A DNA stretch of 64,000 bases from Woeseiaceae bacterium (GTDB lineage Bacteria > Pseudomonadota > Gammaproteobacteria > Steroidobacterales > Woeseiaceae), in NCBI GenBank assembly GCA_024640315.1, contig JAHEFF010000002.1:62001-126000 (forward strand), in the 5' to 3' direction. Made by a program: the position numbers and the translations under genes. The notes under the pieces are model-generated. The model made no database searches. It was given only the letters and a program-made list of their open reading frames with translations, and was not told where the DNA came from. Shown piece by piece: positions 44,329 to 52,873 of the stretch (within the stretch, counting starts at the first letter, position 1; each line of letters starts with the position of its first letter).

Positions 44329-45501
44329 TCAGGGAATCAGTCGTGGAATGAATTTGGTCATGCCCTGTACCGGTCCAACTTCGCCGGCATAGACATTGCC
44401 GTCACGATCAACTGTCACGCCTTCACCCATGGAGCCGGTGCCACCCATGCCGGACGCACGTTCTGACACATGTTCCGGAATAAAGTAATACACCTGGCCG
44501 TTGCGAGCGTTACCTACACGCAGTCCCTTCCTCCAGCCACCCGGGTTGTAGTTGGGATCCGATTCGGAGTCGATTGCATACAGCATGTCGTTCGAGCGAT
44601 CGATATACAGGCCGCTGATGCGACTGAATTGATACCATGTATCCAGGTGTTCGCCATCCTGGGTGAATATCTGAATGCGGTTATTGCCACGATCGGCGAC
44701 GAACAGACGCCCCTGCGAATCAAATGCCAACGAGTGAGGAGAGCGGAACTGTCCGTCCTCCAGGCCCCATTCACCAAAAGTCTTTATGAAGGTACCGTCC
44801 GGCGCGAAAATCGAGATGCGGCTCTTCGCATCCGGTCCGGGCTCGTCCTGGAATTGTGCTCCGTGGGTTTCGCCGACGTAGATATTGCCGTTAGGCGCCA
44901 CGACCACGTCGTTCGGCTGGGTGAAATGACTGGGTGGGTCGCCCATCTCGCCCGGTGTACCCAGGGTCATCAACAGTTTACCTTCGGGGCTGAATTTCAG
45001 CACAGCGCTGCCACGGTTGGCAGCAGCAGGGTTTTCTTCCAGCTCTCTTTCATTGGCCAGGCGGGCGTCCGCCACCCAGATATTTCCCTCGCTGTCCACG
45101 TCGATCCCGTGCGGCCAGATCATGGTGCCTGCACCGAATGACGCCACCACCCGGCCGTTGGGATCCAGCTTGACCATGGGGTCGACGTCGGAAGTGGCGC
45201 ATGAATTTGTGCCACATCGATCGCCGGCCCAGACGTGGATTCCATCGATGTCGATATTGACCGCACTCACTGAGCCCCAGGTTCTGCCATCCGGCAATGT
45301 GCCGAAATTACGCTGGGTCTCATAAGGATTTGGCAAATGATTGACTGGCTGTTGTCCGGCGTGAGCCGCCGGCTGGATGGCGCCTCGAGATGTTTGCGCC
45401 ATTGCCATCGCTGGCATCACTAGCAACATGACTCCGGCTAAACCGGCTTTGGGGAGAAAACGGGATGCCGCATTCAGGCCATTATCATTCGTCTTGTTCA
45501 T
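44329..45501 (-). CDS. Exported NHL-repeat protein (peptidyl-amidating-lyase-like)
   Basis: About 390 residues. The start ATG 45501 (MNKTNDNG) has GAGG seven bases upstream and a signal peptide (LAGVMLLVMPAMAMAQ); the longer frame from 45639 has neither. The mature part is a six-bladed NHL propeller: MIWPHGIDVDSEGNIWVADA, FTQPNDVVVAPNGNIYVGE, FRSPHSLAFDSQGRLFVADR, EGVTVDRDGNVYAGE. The repeats resemble peptidyl-alpha-hydroxyglycine lyase (PAL), but without its partner domain a lyase role is unproven; a binding propeller is equally possible. Confidence 0.82.
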   Translation of the reverse strand: MNKTNDNGLNAASRFLPKAGLAGVMLLVMPAMAMAQTSRGAIQPAAHAGQQPVNHLPNPYETQRNFGTLPDGRTWGSVSAVNIDIDGIHVWAGDRCGTNSCATSDVDPMVKLDPNGRVVASFGAGTMIWPHGIDVDSEGNIWVADARLANERELEENPAAANRGSAVLKFSPEGKLLMTLGTPGEMGDPPSHFTQPNDVVVAPNGNIYVGETHGAQFQDEPGPDAKSRISIFAPDGTFIKTFGEWGLEDGQFRSPHSLAFDSQGRLFVADRGNNRIQIFTQDGEHLDTWYQFSRISGLYIDRSNDMLYAIDSESDPNYNPGGWRKGLRVGNARNGQVYYFIPEHVSERASGMGGTGSMGEGVTVDRDGNVYAGEVGPVQGMTKFIPRLIP

Positions 45502-45913
45502 TTTTCGCCTCTTCATTCGCCTGTTCCAGTTGGTTAACGGATTTTGGCTAATCCTGAAACCGGATTTGTAAGACGCAAATATACACCGTGAGCGAATCGG
45601 ATGGGACTCCGGCAGAATGCCACTTGTCAGAGCTCCCATAATAGAGGGATCCCAACGGGAGCCTCTTTGTCTGGTCCCCGGGAGCGGGACTGAACCTTCA
45701 CTGCCTTTCGCTAACCAGCACCAGAAGCTGCGTAAAGAAGATCATTGACCGCGAGAAACGGGTCCGCTCATCTACACACGAGAACCCGGGAATTTCGATA
45801 GTCCGCATGCACTGTCGGTGAATTCACTGGATTAGGTATATCTCCGAATTGAAACCTGCCTTGAAGTGGGCACAGGATTCCAAAGGGACAGGAACTCGAG
45901 TCGGGATCACGGC
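45502..45913. other. Gene-free gap with tRNA remnant
   Basis: About 410 bases with no credible protein gene. It holds the decayed tRNA-Leu 3' half at 45672-45732. A loose inverted repeat (AGCTCCC/GGGAGCC at about 45631-45663) also contains an internal GGGATCCC. The minus-strand promoter of the NHL gene and the plus-strand promoter of the redox cassette should also be here, but neither was identified clearly. Confidence 0.45.
45672..45732 (-). pseudogene. tRNA-Leu remnant (3' half only)
   Basis: The minus strand from 45732 to 45672 (CAGCTTC to the terminal ACCA) aligns with the anticodon arm, variable arm, T arm, acceptor strand and CCA of the intact tRNA-Leu at 52692; by my count 49 of 59 ungapped positions agree. 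The anticodon position reads CTG instead of CAG, the T stem no longer pairs, and the whole 5' half (acceptor strand and D arm) is missing. It cannot fold as a tRNA. Such 3' fragments are typical of attachment-site duplications left by elements that integrate into tRNA genes. Confidence 0.75.
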
Positions 45914-46288
45914 ATGGCCAATCTGGGCAAGCAGTACCAAAACGGCGAAGTAATTGTCCGCCAGGGAGACGCGGGCAAGTGTATGTTCGTCATTCAGAAT
46001 GGCGAGGTCGAGGCAGTCGCTGAGAGGAATGGAAGGGAATTCAGGCTCCGAAAAATGGGCCCCAACGATTTCTTTGGCGAGATGGCCCTTTTTGAACATG
46101 AGACGCGTACGGCTACGGTTCGGGCTCTCTGTCCGACCCACGTACTCACAATCGACAAGAAGAACTTCCTCGGCGGCATACACGAAGATCCTTCCCTGGC
46201 CTTCCGCATCGTACAGACAATGTCACATCGCATTCGGGACCTGACAGATCGGTTGGCGAAATACGAGGAAGACAGTCAGCAGAATTGA
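45914..46288 (+). CDS. Stand-alone cyclic-nucleotide-binding protein
   Basis: About 124 residues from ATG 45914 (MANLGKQYQNGEVIVRQG). The whole protein is one cNMP-binding barrel: GKCMFVIQNGEVEAV, then the phosphate cassette FFGEMALFEHETRTATV with the Arg expected to bind the cyclic phosphate, and the C helix (RIVQTMSHRIRDLTDRL). No helix-turn-helix or enzyme domain follows, so it is not a transcription factor by itself. The stop TGA (46286-46288) overlaps the TTG start of the flavoprotein. That suggests a ligand-responsive regulatory subunit for the enzymes encoded after it; this is inference. Confidence 0.82.
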   Translation: MANLGKQYQNGEVIVRQGDAGKCMFVIQNGEVEAVAERNGREFRLRKMGPNDFFGEMALFEHETRTATVRALCPTHVLTIDKKNFLGGIHEDPSLAFRIVQTMSHRIRDLTDRLAKYEEDSQQN

Positions 46289-47769
46289 TCTGGCGCGAGG
46301 TGTGCGGCAAGCGCTGCAGGCTGCGAATTGGAACCGCAATGAAAATGGCCGAAAAACTGCAACAACTTGGTGAGCGCGTACCAAAGCGCCAACAGAGTTT
46401 GCCGAAGACATTGCAGGACGGTTCCAGAATCGCAGTCATTGGTGCGGGGCCCGCGGGCTCGATGTTCAGTTATTTCGTGATCAACATGGCTGAAGCGATG
46501 GGACTGGACGTCGCGGTGGAAATGTTTGAGCCGCGCCATTTCTGCCATAGGGGACCGGCTGGCTGTAATCATTGCGGTGGGATCGTCTCAGAGTCGCTGG
46601 TGCAGCGCCTGGCGACCGAGGGCATCATGCTCCCCGACGACGTCGTACAGCGAGGTATCGAATCGTATACGCTGCATATGGACGTTGGTGACGTGGAAAT
46701 CGCCACGCCCTTGATGGAGAAGCGCATTGCCGCCGTTTACCGCGGTAATGGACCACGAAACTCTGAACCCCTGGATACCTGCAGTTTTGACCGTTACCTG
46801 TTGGAACTCGCACAGCAAAAGGGTGCAACGGTCGTCCATCGGCTGGTCACGGATGTACACCGCGAAGACGATCATATGTGCGTTCATTGCGCGGACCAGT
46901 ACAGTCAAAATTATGACCTGGTGGTGCTTGCCACGGGGGTCAATAGCCGGCTTATGGAAACCCTCGAAAGTCAAACTCAGGAATTCCAGCGTCCTGGCCG
47001 GACCAAGACCTTCATCTGCGAATTTCTCCTCGGCCGCAAGGTCATCAGGGAGACATTTGGACCGTCCATGCATGTATTCCTGCTGGATATTCCAAGGCTG
47101 GAATTTGCAGCGCTGATACCCAAGGGTGATTACGTCACCCTGTGTCTTCTGGGTGATGATATTAATGATGAGTTGATGGAACGGTTCTTCAATTCCCCGG
47201 AGGTCCGTAACTGTTTTCCGGGCGGAACGATTCCCGCTCAGGCCTGCCATTGCTATCCGCGCATCAACATTAAAGCGGCAAGGCCGGCCTATGGCGACCG
47301 ACTGGTTTTTATCGGCGACAGTGGCGCTACGCGGTTATTCAAGGACGGCATTGGCGCGGCTTACCGAACCGCGAAGGCCGCAGCAAAAACCGTCGTATTT
47401 CACGGTGTGAGTGCAGAGAATTTCAAGGCCCATTATGCGCCGCTATGCCGTGCAATAAACAATGATAACCAGATGGGTAAAGTGGTTTTTGGTTTCGGCA
47501 GCCTGGTGCAAAAATCCCGTTTCGCACGCCGTGGAATCCTGCGCATGACGGCGAATGAGCAGAACCAGAGCGACCGCCCGAAACGCATGTCCGGAGTACT
47601 CTGGGATCTTTTTAGTGGCAGCGCACCGTACACGGATGTGTTCCTGCGCACCCTGCATCCGGCCTACCTGGGCAGTCTTTTCTGGAACTTGCTGGCGGGA
47701 AACTTGCCGGCAGGCATGATCCGTAACGGTCATGGGCGAAGTGAGGAGCGCAATCATGTCGAGCACTAA
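46285..47769 (+). CDS. FAD-dependent oxidoreductase, geranylgeranyl-reductase/FixC-like, with Cys/His cluster
   Basis: 494 residues from TTG 46285; ATG 46339 or 46345 are possible later starts. FAD loop AVIGAGPAGSMFSY near residue 50, then HFCHRGPAGCNHCGGIVSE (Cys 87, 94, 97, His 88, 96). Many reductases of this superfamily carry a single Cys-Gly-Gly here, so the extra residues suggest a metal or redox site. LIPKGDYVTLCLLG corresponds to the substrate-side PKGD block and GDRLVFIGDSGATRLFKDGIGAAYRTA to the second FAD motif. The C-terminal 110 residues are unfamiliar. The 3' end overlaps the next gene by 14 bases. Substrate unknown; a prenyl or quinone-like lipid is the family expectation. Confidence 0.82.
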   Translation: MIWREVCGKRCRLRIGTAMKMAEKLQQLGERVPKRQQSLPKTLQDGSRIAVIGAGPAGSMFSYFVINMAEAMGLDVAVEMFEPRHFCHRGPAGCNHCGGIVSESLVQRLATEGIMLPDDVVQRGIESYTLHMDVGDVEIATPLMEKRIAAVYRGNGPRNSEPLDTCSFDRYLLELAQQKGATVVHRLVTDVHREDDHMCVHCADQYSQNYDLVVLATGVNSRLMETLESQTQEFQRPGRTKTFICEFLLGRKVIRETFGPSMHVFLLDIPRLEFAALIPKGDYVTLCLLGDDINDELMERFFNSPEVRNCFPGGTIPAQACHCYPRINIKAARPAYGDRLVFIGDSGATRLFKDGIGAAYRTAKAAAKTVVFHGVSAENFKAHYAPLCRAINNDNQMGKVVFGFGSLVQKSRFARRGILRMTANEQNQSDRPKRMSGVLWDLFSGSAPYTDVFLRTLHPAYLGSLFWNLLAGNLPAGMIRNGHGRSEERNHVEH

Positions 47770-49429
47770 GTCGTCGGCTGCATCACCTGTGAAGCAGGCG
47801 TTCCAAATCTACGCTCAACAGGCAGAGAAACTGCCGCCTTGCCAGGCTCAATGTGCCAACAGTGGTGACATTCGTGGTTGGCTCGGCATCATCGCCCAAC
47901 ATGAGAAAGTCGGTTTGACGCTGGATGAGGCCTACGACAAAGCCTGGGAGAAACTGACCGAGCTGAATCCCCTGCCGGCAACGATCGGTCGCATCTGTCC
48001 GCATCCCTGCGAAGATCGATGCGCGCGCCGTGACAAGGATGGTGCCGTTTCTGTTAACGCCTTGGAGAGGTTTCTCGGGGACTGGGCAATCTCTCGCTCA
48101 CTGCCGTTACCGTTGGCCAAAATGAGTTCCGGGCAAGAGGCGGAATCCATTGGCGTTATCGGCTCCGGTCCGGCGAGCTTGTCCTTTGCCTACCAGATGG
48201 CACGTCGCGGTTATCCGGTTACCATGTATGAAAAACATCACCTGCCTGGTGGCATGTTGCGCCATGCGATCCCGGATTACCGGCTGCCGAGAGAAATACT
48301 GGATGCGGAGATCGAACGGTTGCTGAACCTGCGCATCTCACTCGTCCGCAACGTTGAAATTGGTCACGACATCGTTTTCGATGAATTGCGCGATCGGCAC
48401 AGCCTGTTGTTCCTGGGGCTTGGTGCCCAGGCGGCCAGTGAGCTGGGCATACCAGGCGAAAAAGGTCCGGGAGTGATCTCGGGTATCGCTTACCTGCGAC
48501 AGCGCAAGCAACGCATTGCACTGCAAACAGGAAAAACGGTGGCCGTCGTGGGCGGTGGCAACACGGCCATCGATGCCGCTCGCAGTGCGAGGCGAGAGGG
48601 TGCGCAAGTGCTGCTGCTATATCGCCGCAGCGAGGAGCAAATGCCCGCGGTGGCCCAGGAGGTGGAGGACGCCAAAACGGAGGGTGTCCGGTTCAGATTT
48701 CTGGTATCACCGACCCGGATCGTTCGTGACGGAGATGCCATCCGGCATATTGAACTGCAGAAAATGCAACTCGGCGAGGCCGATGAACAGGGACGCCGAC
48801 GCCCGATTCCAGTTATCGGTCAAACGCAAAAGTTGCCAGTGGACATGGTCATAGTTGCCGTATCGCAGGCGCCCGACTGGCATGGTATCGAGCCGATGCA
48901 TGATGGTTACAGATGGCTGCGCACCGAGGACGACGGCAAGCTCGAAGATAATATCTGGGCCGGTGGTGACGACCGGGGACCGGGCATCGCCAGCAAGGCG
49001 ATTGCACAGGGACGCCTTGCTGCCGAGGCCGCGCATGCGGAACTTCGTGGTGAGCCACATCCGGGCGAGCTGCCAGCGCGTAAAGCCGTGCGCGCTGGCG
49101 CAGTAAAGTCTGACTACTACCGGGATCAACAGAGGGGCTGTCGCGAACGCCGCCCGGAAGGCGAGTGGCTTAGCCAACCGGAGTTGGAAATCGACCGGAC
49201 GATAAGTAGCGAGCAGGCCCGTCAGGAGGCGGCTCGTTGTATGTCCTGTGGTCTGTGCTTTGATTGTCAACAGTGCTTTATGTACTGCAACGCGGGGGGC
49301 TTTGCCCGAATTGCAGAGCCCGGGCCCGGCAATTACTTTACGCTTGAACTCGATGTCTGTGAGGGTTGCAGTAAGTGCATCGAAGTCTGCCCCTGTGGCT
49401 ATCTTGAGGCTCGGGATAGTAGCGTATAG
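47756..49429 (+). CDS. NAD(P)H-dependent iron-sulphur flavoprotein, GltD/DsrL-like
   Basis: 557 residues from ATG 47756 (GAGGAG eight bases upstream). The N-terminal GltD-type helical domain has LPPCQAQCANSGDIRGWL and IGRICPHPCEDRCARRDKDGAV (cluster ligands). An FAD loop (IGVIGSGPASLSFAYQMARRG) and an NAD(P) loop (VAVVGGGNTAIDAARSARREG) follow. The C terminus adds two 4Fe-4S motifs, CMSCGLCFDCQQCFMYC and CEGCSKCIEVCPCGY, as in DsrL and related electron-transfer proteins. It should move electrons between NAD(P)H and a partner, most simply the flavoprotein encoded upstream. It is not the glutamate synthase small subunit, since no large subunit is near. Confidence 0.88.
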   Translation: MSSTKSSAASPVKQAFQIYAQQAEKLPPCQAQCANSGDIRGWLGIIAQHEKVGLTLDEAYDKAWEKLTELNPLPATIGRICPHPCEDRCARRDKDGAVSVNALERFLGDWAISRSLPLPLAKMSSGQEAESIGVIGSGPASLSFAYQMARRGYPVTMYEKHHLPGGMLRHAIPDYRLPREILDAEIERLLNLRISLVRNVEIGHDIVFDELRDRHSLLFLGLGAQAASELGIPGEKGPGVISGIAYLRQRKQRIALQTGKTVAVVGGGNTAIDAARSARREGAQVLLLYRRSEEQMPAVAQEVEDAKTEGVRFRFLVSPTRIVRDGDAIRHIELQKMQLGEADEQGRRRPIPVIGQTQKLPVDMVIVAVSQAPDWHGIEPMHDGYRWLRTEDDGKLEDNIWAGGDDRGPGIASKAIAQGRLAAEAAHAELRGEPHPGELPARKAVRAGAVKSDYYRDQQRGCRERRPEGEWLSQPELEIDRTISSEQARQEAARCMSCGLCFDCQQCFMYCNAGGFARIAEPGPGNYFTLELDVCEGCSKCIEVCPCGYLEARDSSV

Positions 49430-49532
49430 TAGCGCCGAGAAAGCCTGCTCTAAAAGTATGCTCTCAGCGATGGAGTTCTTGTCGTCCTAAGCTGGTCCGG
49501 CCAGCCTGTATTAATTTTTCCGGAATTGAGCG

Positions 49533-50993
49533 GTGACAAAAAAAGTCAGGGCGTTGGTGTTCGGCGCCAGCGGTTATATCGGTACGAACCTTACCCCTCG
49601 CCTGCAGGAAGCGGGCTGGCAGGTGCGCGCTGCGGCACGCCATCGTGCGGTGCTGGCGGCGCGACGGTGGCAGGGGGTGGAACTTGTCGCAGCCGATGCC
49701 TTGAGCCCCGAATCTCTGCGCGCCGCATTGAAAGATATAGACGTTGCGTTCTACCTCGTGCACTCGATGGCTGCGGGTCGAAATTTTGCTGATCTCGACA
49801 TCGAAGCTGCACGCAACTTTGCGGCAGCAGCAGCGCAGGCGGGCGTCGGTCGCATTGTGTATCTCGGCGGACTCGTTCCGGACAGCCCCAGGTCCCAGCA
49901 TCTCAAGTCCAGAGCCGAGACCGGGAACGTGTTGCGAGACGGCCTGGTTCCGGTAACAGAGATTCGTGCGGGCATGATCGTTGGGCCGGGCTCAGCGGCC
50001 TATGAAATCATCAGAGACCTGGTCAACTACCTGCCTGTGATGATTACGCCACGCTGGGTGCAATCGCGCTCGACTCCGATCGCACTCGATAATCTGCTCG
50101 AGTATCTTGTCCGTGTCGCGCGCTTGCCGGAAACCGCTGGAAAGATTTACGACGTCGGCGGTCCGGAAATTCTCACCTATGAACAATTGATGCGTCAGTA
50201 TGGCGAGCTTACCGGTAACCGTTTTCGGCTTTTGAGTTTGCCGGTGTTAACGCCGAGGCTGTCATCTTACTGGCTCAAGTTGGTTACCGCAGTGCCGACT
50301 AATATTGCCCGTGCGCTAATCGATGGACTTGAGCACGATGTCATCGCGAATGATGCTGAAATTCGCAAATTGATTCCGCTTGAGCTGAAAGATTTCAAGC
50401 AAGCGGTAACTGCGGCGCTCGAAGCAGAGCGGAGCAATAATGTCAGCGCTCATTGGGCCGAGGGATCGATTGTCTGCCGAAATTTTCATCCCGAATATGC
50501 CTACTACGCAAAAAGGGCCGGGAGTGAGGTTACAACACGTGCAAGTGCAAATGCATTGTGGCGACAGGTGACCGCATTCGGTGGCGATGAGGGTTACTAC
50601 TACGCTGAGTCCCTCTGGTTTTTGCGCCGGCTGATCAACTGGTTCGCGGGAGGCCCGAGCTTTAGTCGCAGACGCCGACATCCCACGGATCTGCGTGTGG
50701 GCGACGTTATCGATGCCTGGCGAGTCATTGCTGCAGAACCGGAGAAAAGGCTTACGCTGCTGATGGAGATGCGCGGGCCAGGGTCCGGGGTACTCGAGTT
50801 TGTGATCCGTGACGGAGGCGACTATCGCACACTGAGTGCAACGGCGTATTGGCATCCGGCCGGACCAGCTGGTTTGATCTACTGGTACTCATTGTTACCA
50901 GTACATGCGTTCCTGTTTCGCGGACTTACCTCTGCAATTGCCAAGCGCGCTGAGAAAAAAGATCAGTTCATGATTGAGGTTTCTTCAAAATAA
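49533..50993 (+). CDS. NAD(P)-binding protein with C-terminal DUF2867
   Basis: 486 residues from GTG 49533. The N-terminal half is an atypical SDR (NmrA/complex-I 39-kDa-like): FGASGYIGTNLTPRLQEAG, FYLVHSMAAG, VYLGGLVPD, TEIRAGMIVGPGSAAYEII, YDVGGPEILTYEQLM. The C-terminal part (from about 300) is DUF2867, with WALR-type ESLWFLRRLINWFAGGPSF and LRVGDVIDAWRV. This two-domain architecture is widespread and uncharacterised; cofactor binding is likely, a reaction is not assignable. About 100 bases separate it from the redox cassette, so linkage is uncertain. Confidence 0.82.
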   Translation: MTKKVRALVFGASGYIGTNLTPRLQEAGWQVRAAARHRAVLAARRWQGVELVAADALSPESLRAALKDIDVAFYLVHSMAAGRNFADLDIEAARNFAAAAAQAGVGRIVYLGGLVPDSPRSQHLKSRAETGNVLRDGLVPVTEIRAGMIVGPGSAAYEIIRDLVNYLPVMITPRWVQSRSTPIALDNLLEYLVRVARLPETAGKIYDVGGPEILTYEQLMRQYGELTGNRFRLLSLPVLTPRLSSYWLKLVTAVPTNIARALIDGLEHDVIANDAEIRKLIPLELKDFKQAVTAALEAERSNNVSAHWAEGSIVCRNFHPEYAYYAKRAGSEVTTRASANALWRQVTAFGGDEGYYYAESLWFLRRLINWFAGGPSFSRRRRHPTDLRVGDVIDAWRVIAAEPEKRLTLLMEMRGPGSGVLEFVIRDGGDYRTLSATAYWHPAGPAGLIYWYSLLPVHAFLFRGLTSAIAKRAEKKDQFMIEVSSK

Positions 50994-51291
50994 CAGAAGT
51001 GTCGATTTCTCGGTAACGATGAGTCAAAAGTCTCTCGTATTCAAACACCCTGATTGGTCCGTATACTGCTGACGGCGAACAATTCCTGGTGTCTTCGCTC
51101 ACAGCCAGGCCTCCCGTGTTTGTCGCAGCGAATCAGTGGCGACCGCCACGCCCGATTTTGGCACACAGGCCCGTCCAACTGGCCGAATTCAGGCGTCAAA
51201 AGTAGTGCCGGCACGAAAAAATTTGGAACATGATTGCGTTACGGGTAACGTTCGGATTTCGCCTGAAAGCAGAATCTATCCGGGGATTTTA
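50994..51291 (+). promoter_or_regulatory. Intergenic region with candidate promoter for the DUF481 gene
   Basis: About 300 bases without a clear gene, although a weak frame (from 51136) runs into the DUF481 gene. TTCAAA (51040-51045) and TATACT (51062-51067) with a 16-base spacer form a plausible sigma70 promoter, giving a leader of about 220 bases. No terminator for the upstream gene was seen. Confidence 0.35.
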
Positions 51292-52353
51292 ATGGTCTTT
51301 TCGCACTCACTGCCAACACTACGACTGTCCAGGTTCTTTTCCAGCATCGTGCTTGCCGCGGCGGTACTGACCGTATCGCAATCTGCAATGGCAGACACGG
51401 ATGTCGTCGAATTTGGCAACGGAAGTCGGCTGATCGGAGAGGTCAAGTCCATGGGGCGCGGGCGACTGTCATTTGATACGGATGCCACCGGAATAATCAG
51501 AATCGAGTGGGGTGATGTCGAACACCTCAGCGCGGATCGGGATATCCAGGTCGAGATCCTGACCGGGGCCCGTTTCTTCGGGCGCATCTCGCGATCAGAA
51601 CAGGGCTCGGCGGTAATCGTGGAAACCGAAGACGGGCCGATCGAGCTGGAAAACCAATTGATCGTTTCGATGAATCCGATCGAAAGCTCGTGGAAAGAGG
51701 CAATCGACCTTAGAGTGTCGGCCGGCTACAACTTCACCAAGGCCAGCAACGTCACCCAGATGAACGTCGGTGTGGATCTCTCGTATCGGACGCGCAAGAG
51801 AATCAGTTCAGCAGATTTCTCGTCTGTCATTTCCAACAGCTCGAATAATGAATCGAGCCAGCGACAGTCACTTGACCTCAATTACACGCGACTGCGCGCC
51901 AATCGCTGGCTGAACGACGGCGGCATCAGGTTCGAGCGCAATGATGAACTGGGCTTGAATCTCAGAACCTCGCTTTCAGCCGGTGGCGGACGAATACTGA
52001 CACAAACCGACCATAGTTCCGTCATGCTGAAAGGCGGGCTCAAGGCGACCCGGGAAAATAGCTTCAACGAACCGGAAGACATCGATTCCCTGGAGTCCTA
52101 CGTCAAGACGATCTGGGAGTGGTATCGATATGACACACCGCAACTCGATTGGTCGACCAGCCTGGAGATCATCCCGAGTCTGACGGAGTCGGGTCGTGTT
52201 CGCGGCGAATTTGACGCGACGCTGCGCTGGGAAATCATCAACGACTTCTTCTGGCAACTAGAGTTTTATGAAAGCTATGACAATCAGCCTCAGTCGGTGA
52301 CAGGATCCCAAACGGACTACGGTGTCACGACATCCGTCAGTTACAAGTTCTGA
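51292..52353 (+). CDS. DUF481 outer-membrane beta-barrel protein
   Basis: 353 residues from ATG 51292, which follows GGGGA and starts a signal peptide (FFSSIVLAAAVLTVSQSAMA). The first 110 mature residues form two SH3-like repeats (FGNGSRLIGEVKSMGRGRLSFDTD; LTGARFFGRISRSEQGSAVIVETE). From about 145 the DUF481 barrel begins (DLRVSAGYNFTKASNVTQMNV) with alternating strands, and the last residue is Phe after SVSYK, the usual BAM recognition end. An upstream extension to 51136 was rejected because it lacks a site and buries the signal peptide. Function unknown. Confidence 0.85.
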   Translation: MVFSHSLPTLRLSRFFSSIVLAAAVLTVSQSAMADTDVVEFGNGSRLIGEVKSMGRGRLSFDTDATGIIRIEWGDVEHLSADRDIQVEILTGARFFGRISRSEQGSAVIVETEDGPIELENQLIVSMNPIESSWKEAIDLRVSAGYNFTKASNVTQMNVGVDLSYRTRKRISSADFSSVISNSSNNESSQRQSLDLNYTRLRANRWLNDGGIRFERNDELGLNLRTSLSAGGGRILTQTDHSSVMLKGGLKATRENSFNEPEDIDSLESYVKTIWEWYRYDTPQLDWSTSLEIIPSLTESGRVRGEFDATLRWEIINDFFWQLEFYESYDNQPQSVTGSQTDYGVTTSVSYKF

Positions 52354-52691
52354 CGCCGTCAGGTTTGCGATCGCAGTCGCTTTGATCGTCTCCGAATCGG
52401 GGTTCGCCACAGATCCGGTCGAACTGATACCGGCGCCGTGGTCGTAACTGGCATTTGAAAGTCTGCCACGGCAGAAACCGCCGGCTGCCGGCCGGCCTAC
52501 GGCTTCTGCGCCAATATCGAACAACTGGTGCACGTGCTGAGTGCGAGCCGACAGAAAGCTATCGAGAAATTATTCACCCGAATACCCGGGATGAAATCAC
52601 TGAACAACAAACAACGTCGATTCCCTGAGATTTCATAAGCGGAACCACAACGCGCGTTGATATTTGGAATATGGAACGTGTTGGGTTTGAA
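52354..52691. repeat. Gap with long GC-rich hairpin
   Basis: About 340 bases without a gene between the DUF481 gene and tRNA-Leu. The arms GCAGAAACCG (52471-52480) and CGGCTTCTGC (52500-52509) pair with one mismatch, and the interior is itself palindromic (CCGGCTGCCGGCCGG). It has no following T run, so it is a structural element or decayed terminator rather than a clear rho-independent one. It could stop both the DUF481 and tRNA-Leu transcripts. Confidence 0.4.
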
Positions 52692-52778
52692 TGGTGCCCA
52701 GGAGAGGACTTGAACCTCCACTACCTTTCGATAACCAGCACCTGAAGCTGGCGCGTCTACCAATTCCGCCACCTGGGC
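52692..52778 (-). tRNA. tRNA-Leu (anticodon CAG)
   Basis: An 87-nt class II tRNA on the minus strand. Acceptor stem GCCCAGG/CCTGGGC, discriminator A and encoded CCA (52694-52692). D arm with AATTGGTAGACGC, anticodon stem CCAGC/GCTGG around TTCAGGT (anticodon CAG, reads CUG), long variable arm, T loop TTCAAGT. It lies upstream of rnr on the opposite strand. Its 3' half recurs in decayed form at 45672. Confidence 0.96.
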
Positions 52779-52873
52779 ATGCTCTAAACCGCGTATAGTG
52801 CGTTTTTCTGCGGGTGGCGCACTGTACTCAAACCGTCCTGAGTCTGTCAATCTTCGCTCGCACATAGAGTTTC

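Noticed and set aside
45672..45760. Functional tRNA at the remnant site
   Set aside because: The 5' half of the molecule is missing and the T stem does not pair, so no cloverleaf can form.
47756..49429. Glutamate synthase small subunit (gltD)
   Set aside because: The fold matches, but the two extra C-terminal 4Fe-4S motifs and absence of a gltB neighbour point to a DsrL-type electron-transfer protein.
45502..52800. Named integrative element or prophage
   Set aside because: No integrase, transposase, relaxase or phage gene is present; only the repeat geometry hints at an insertion, so it is reported as a finding and not as a mobile element.
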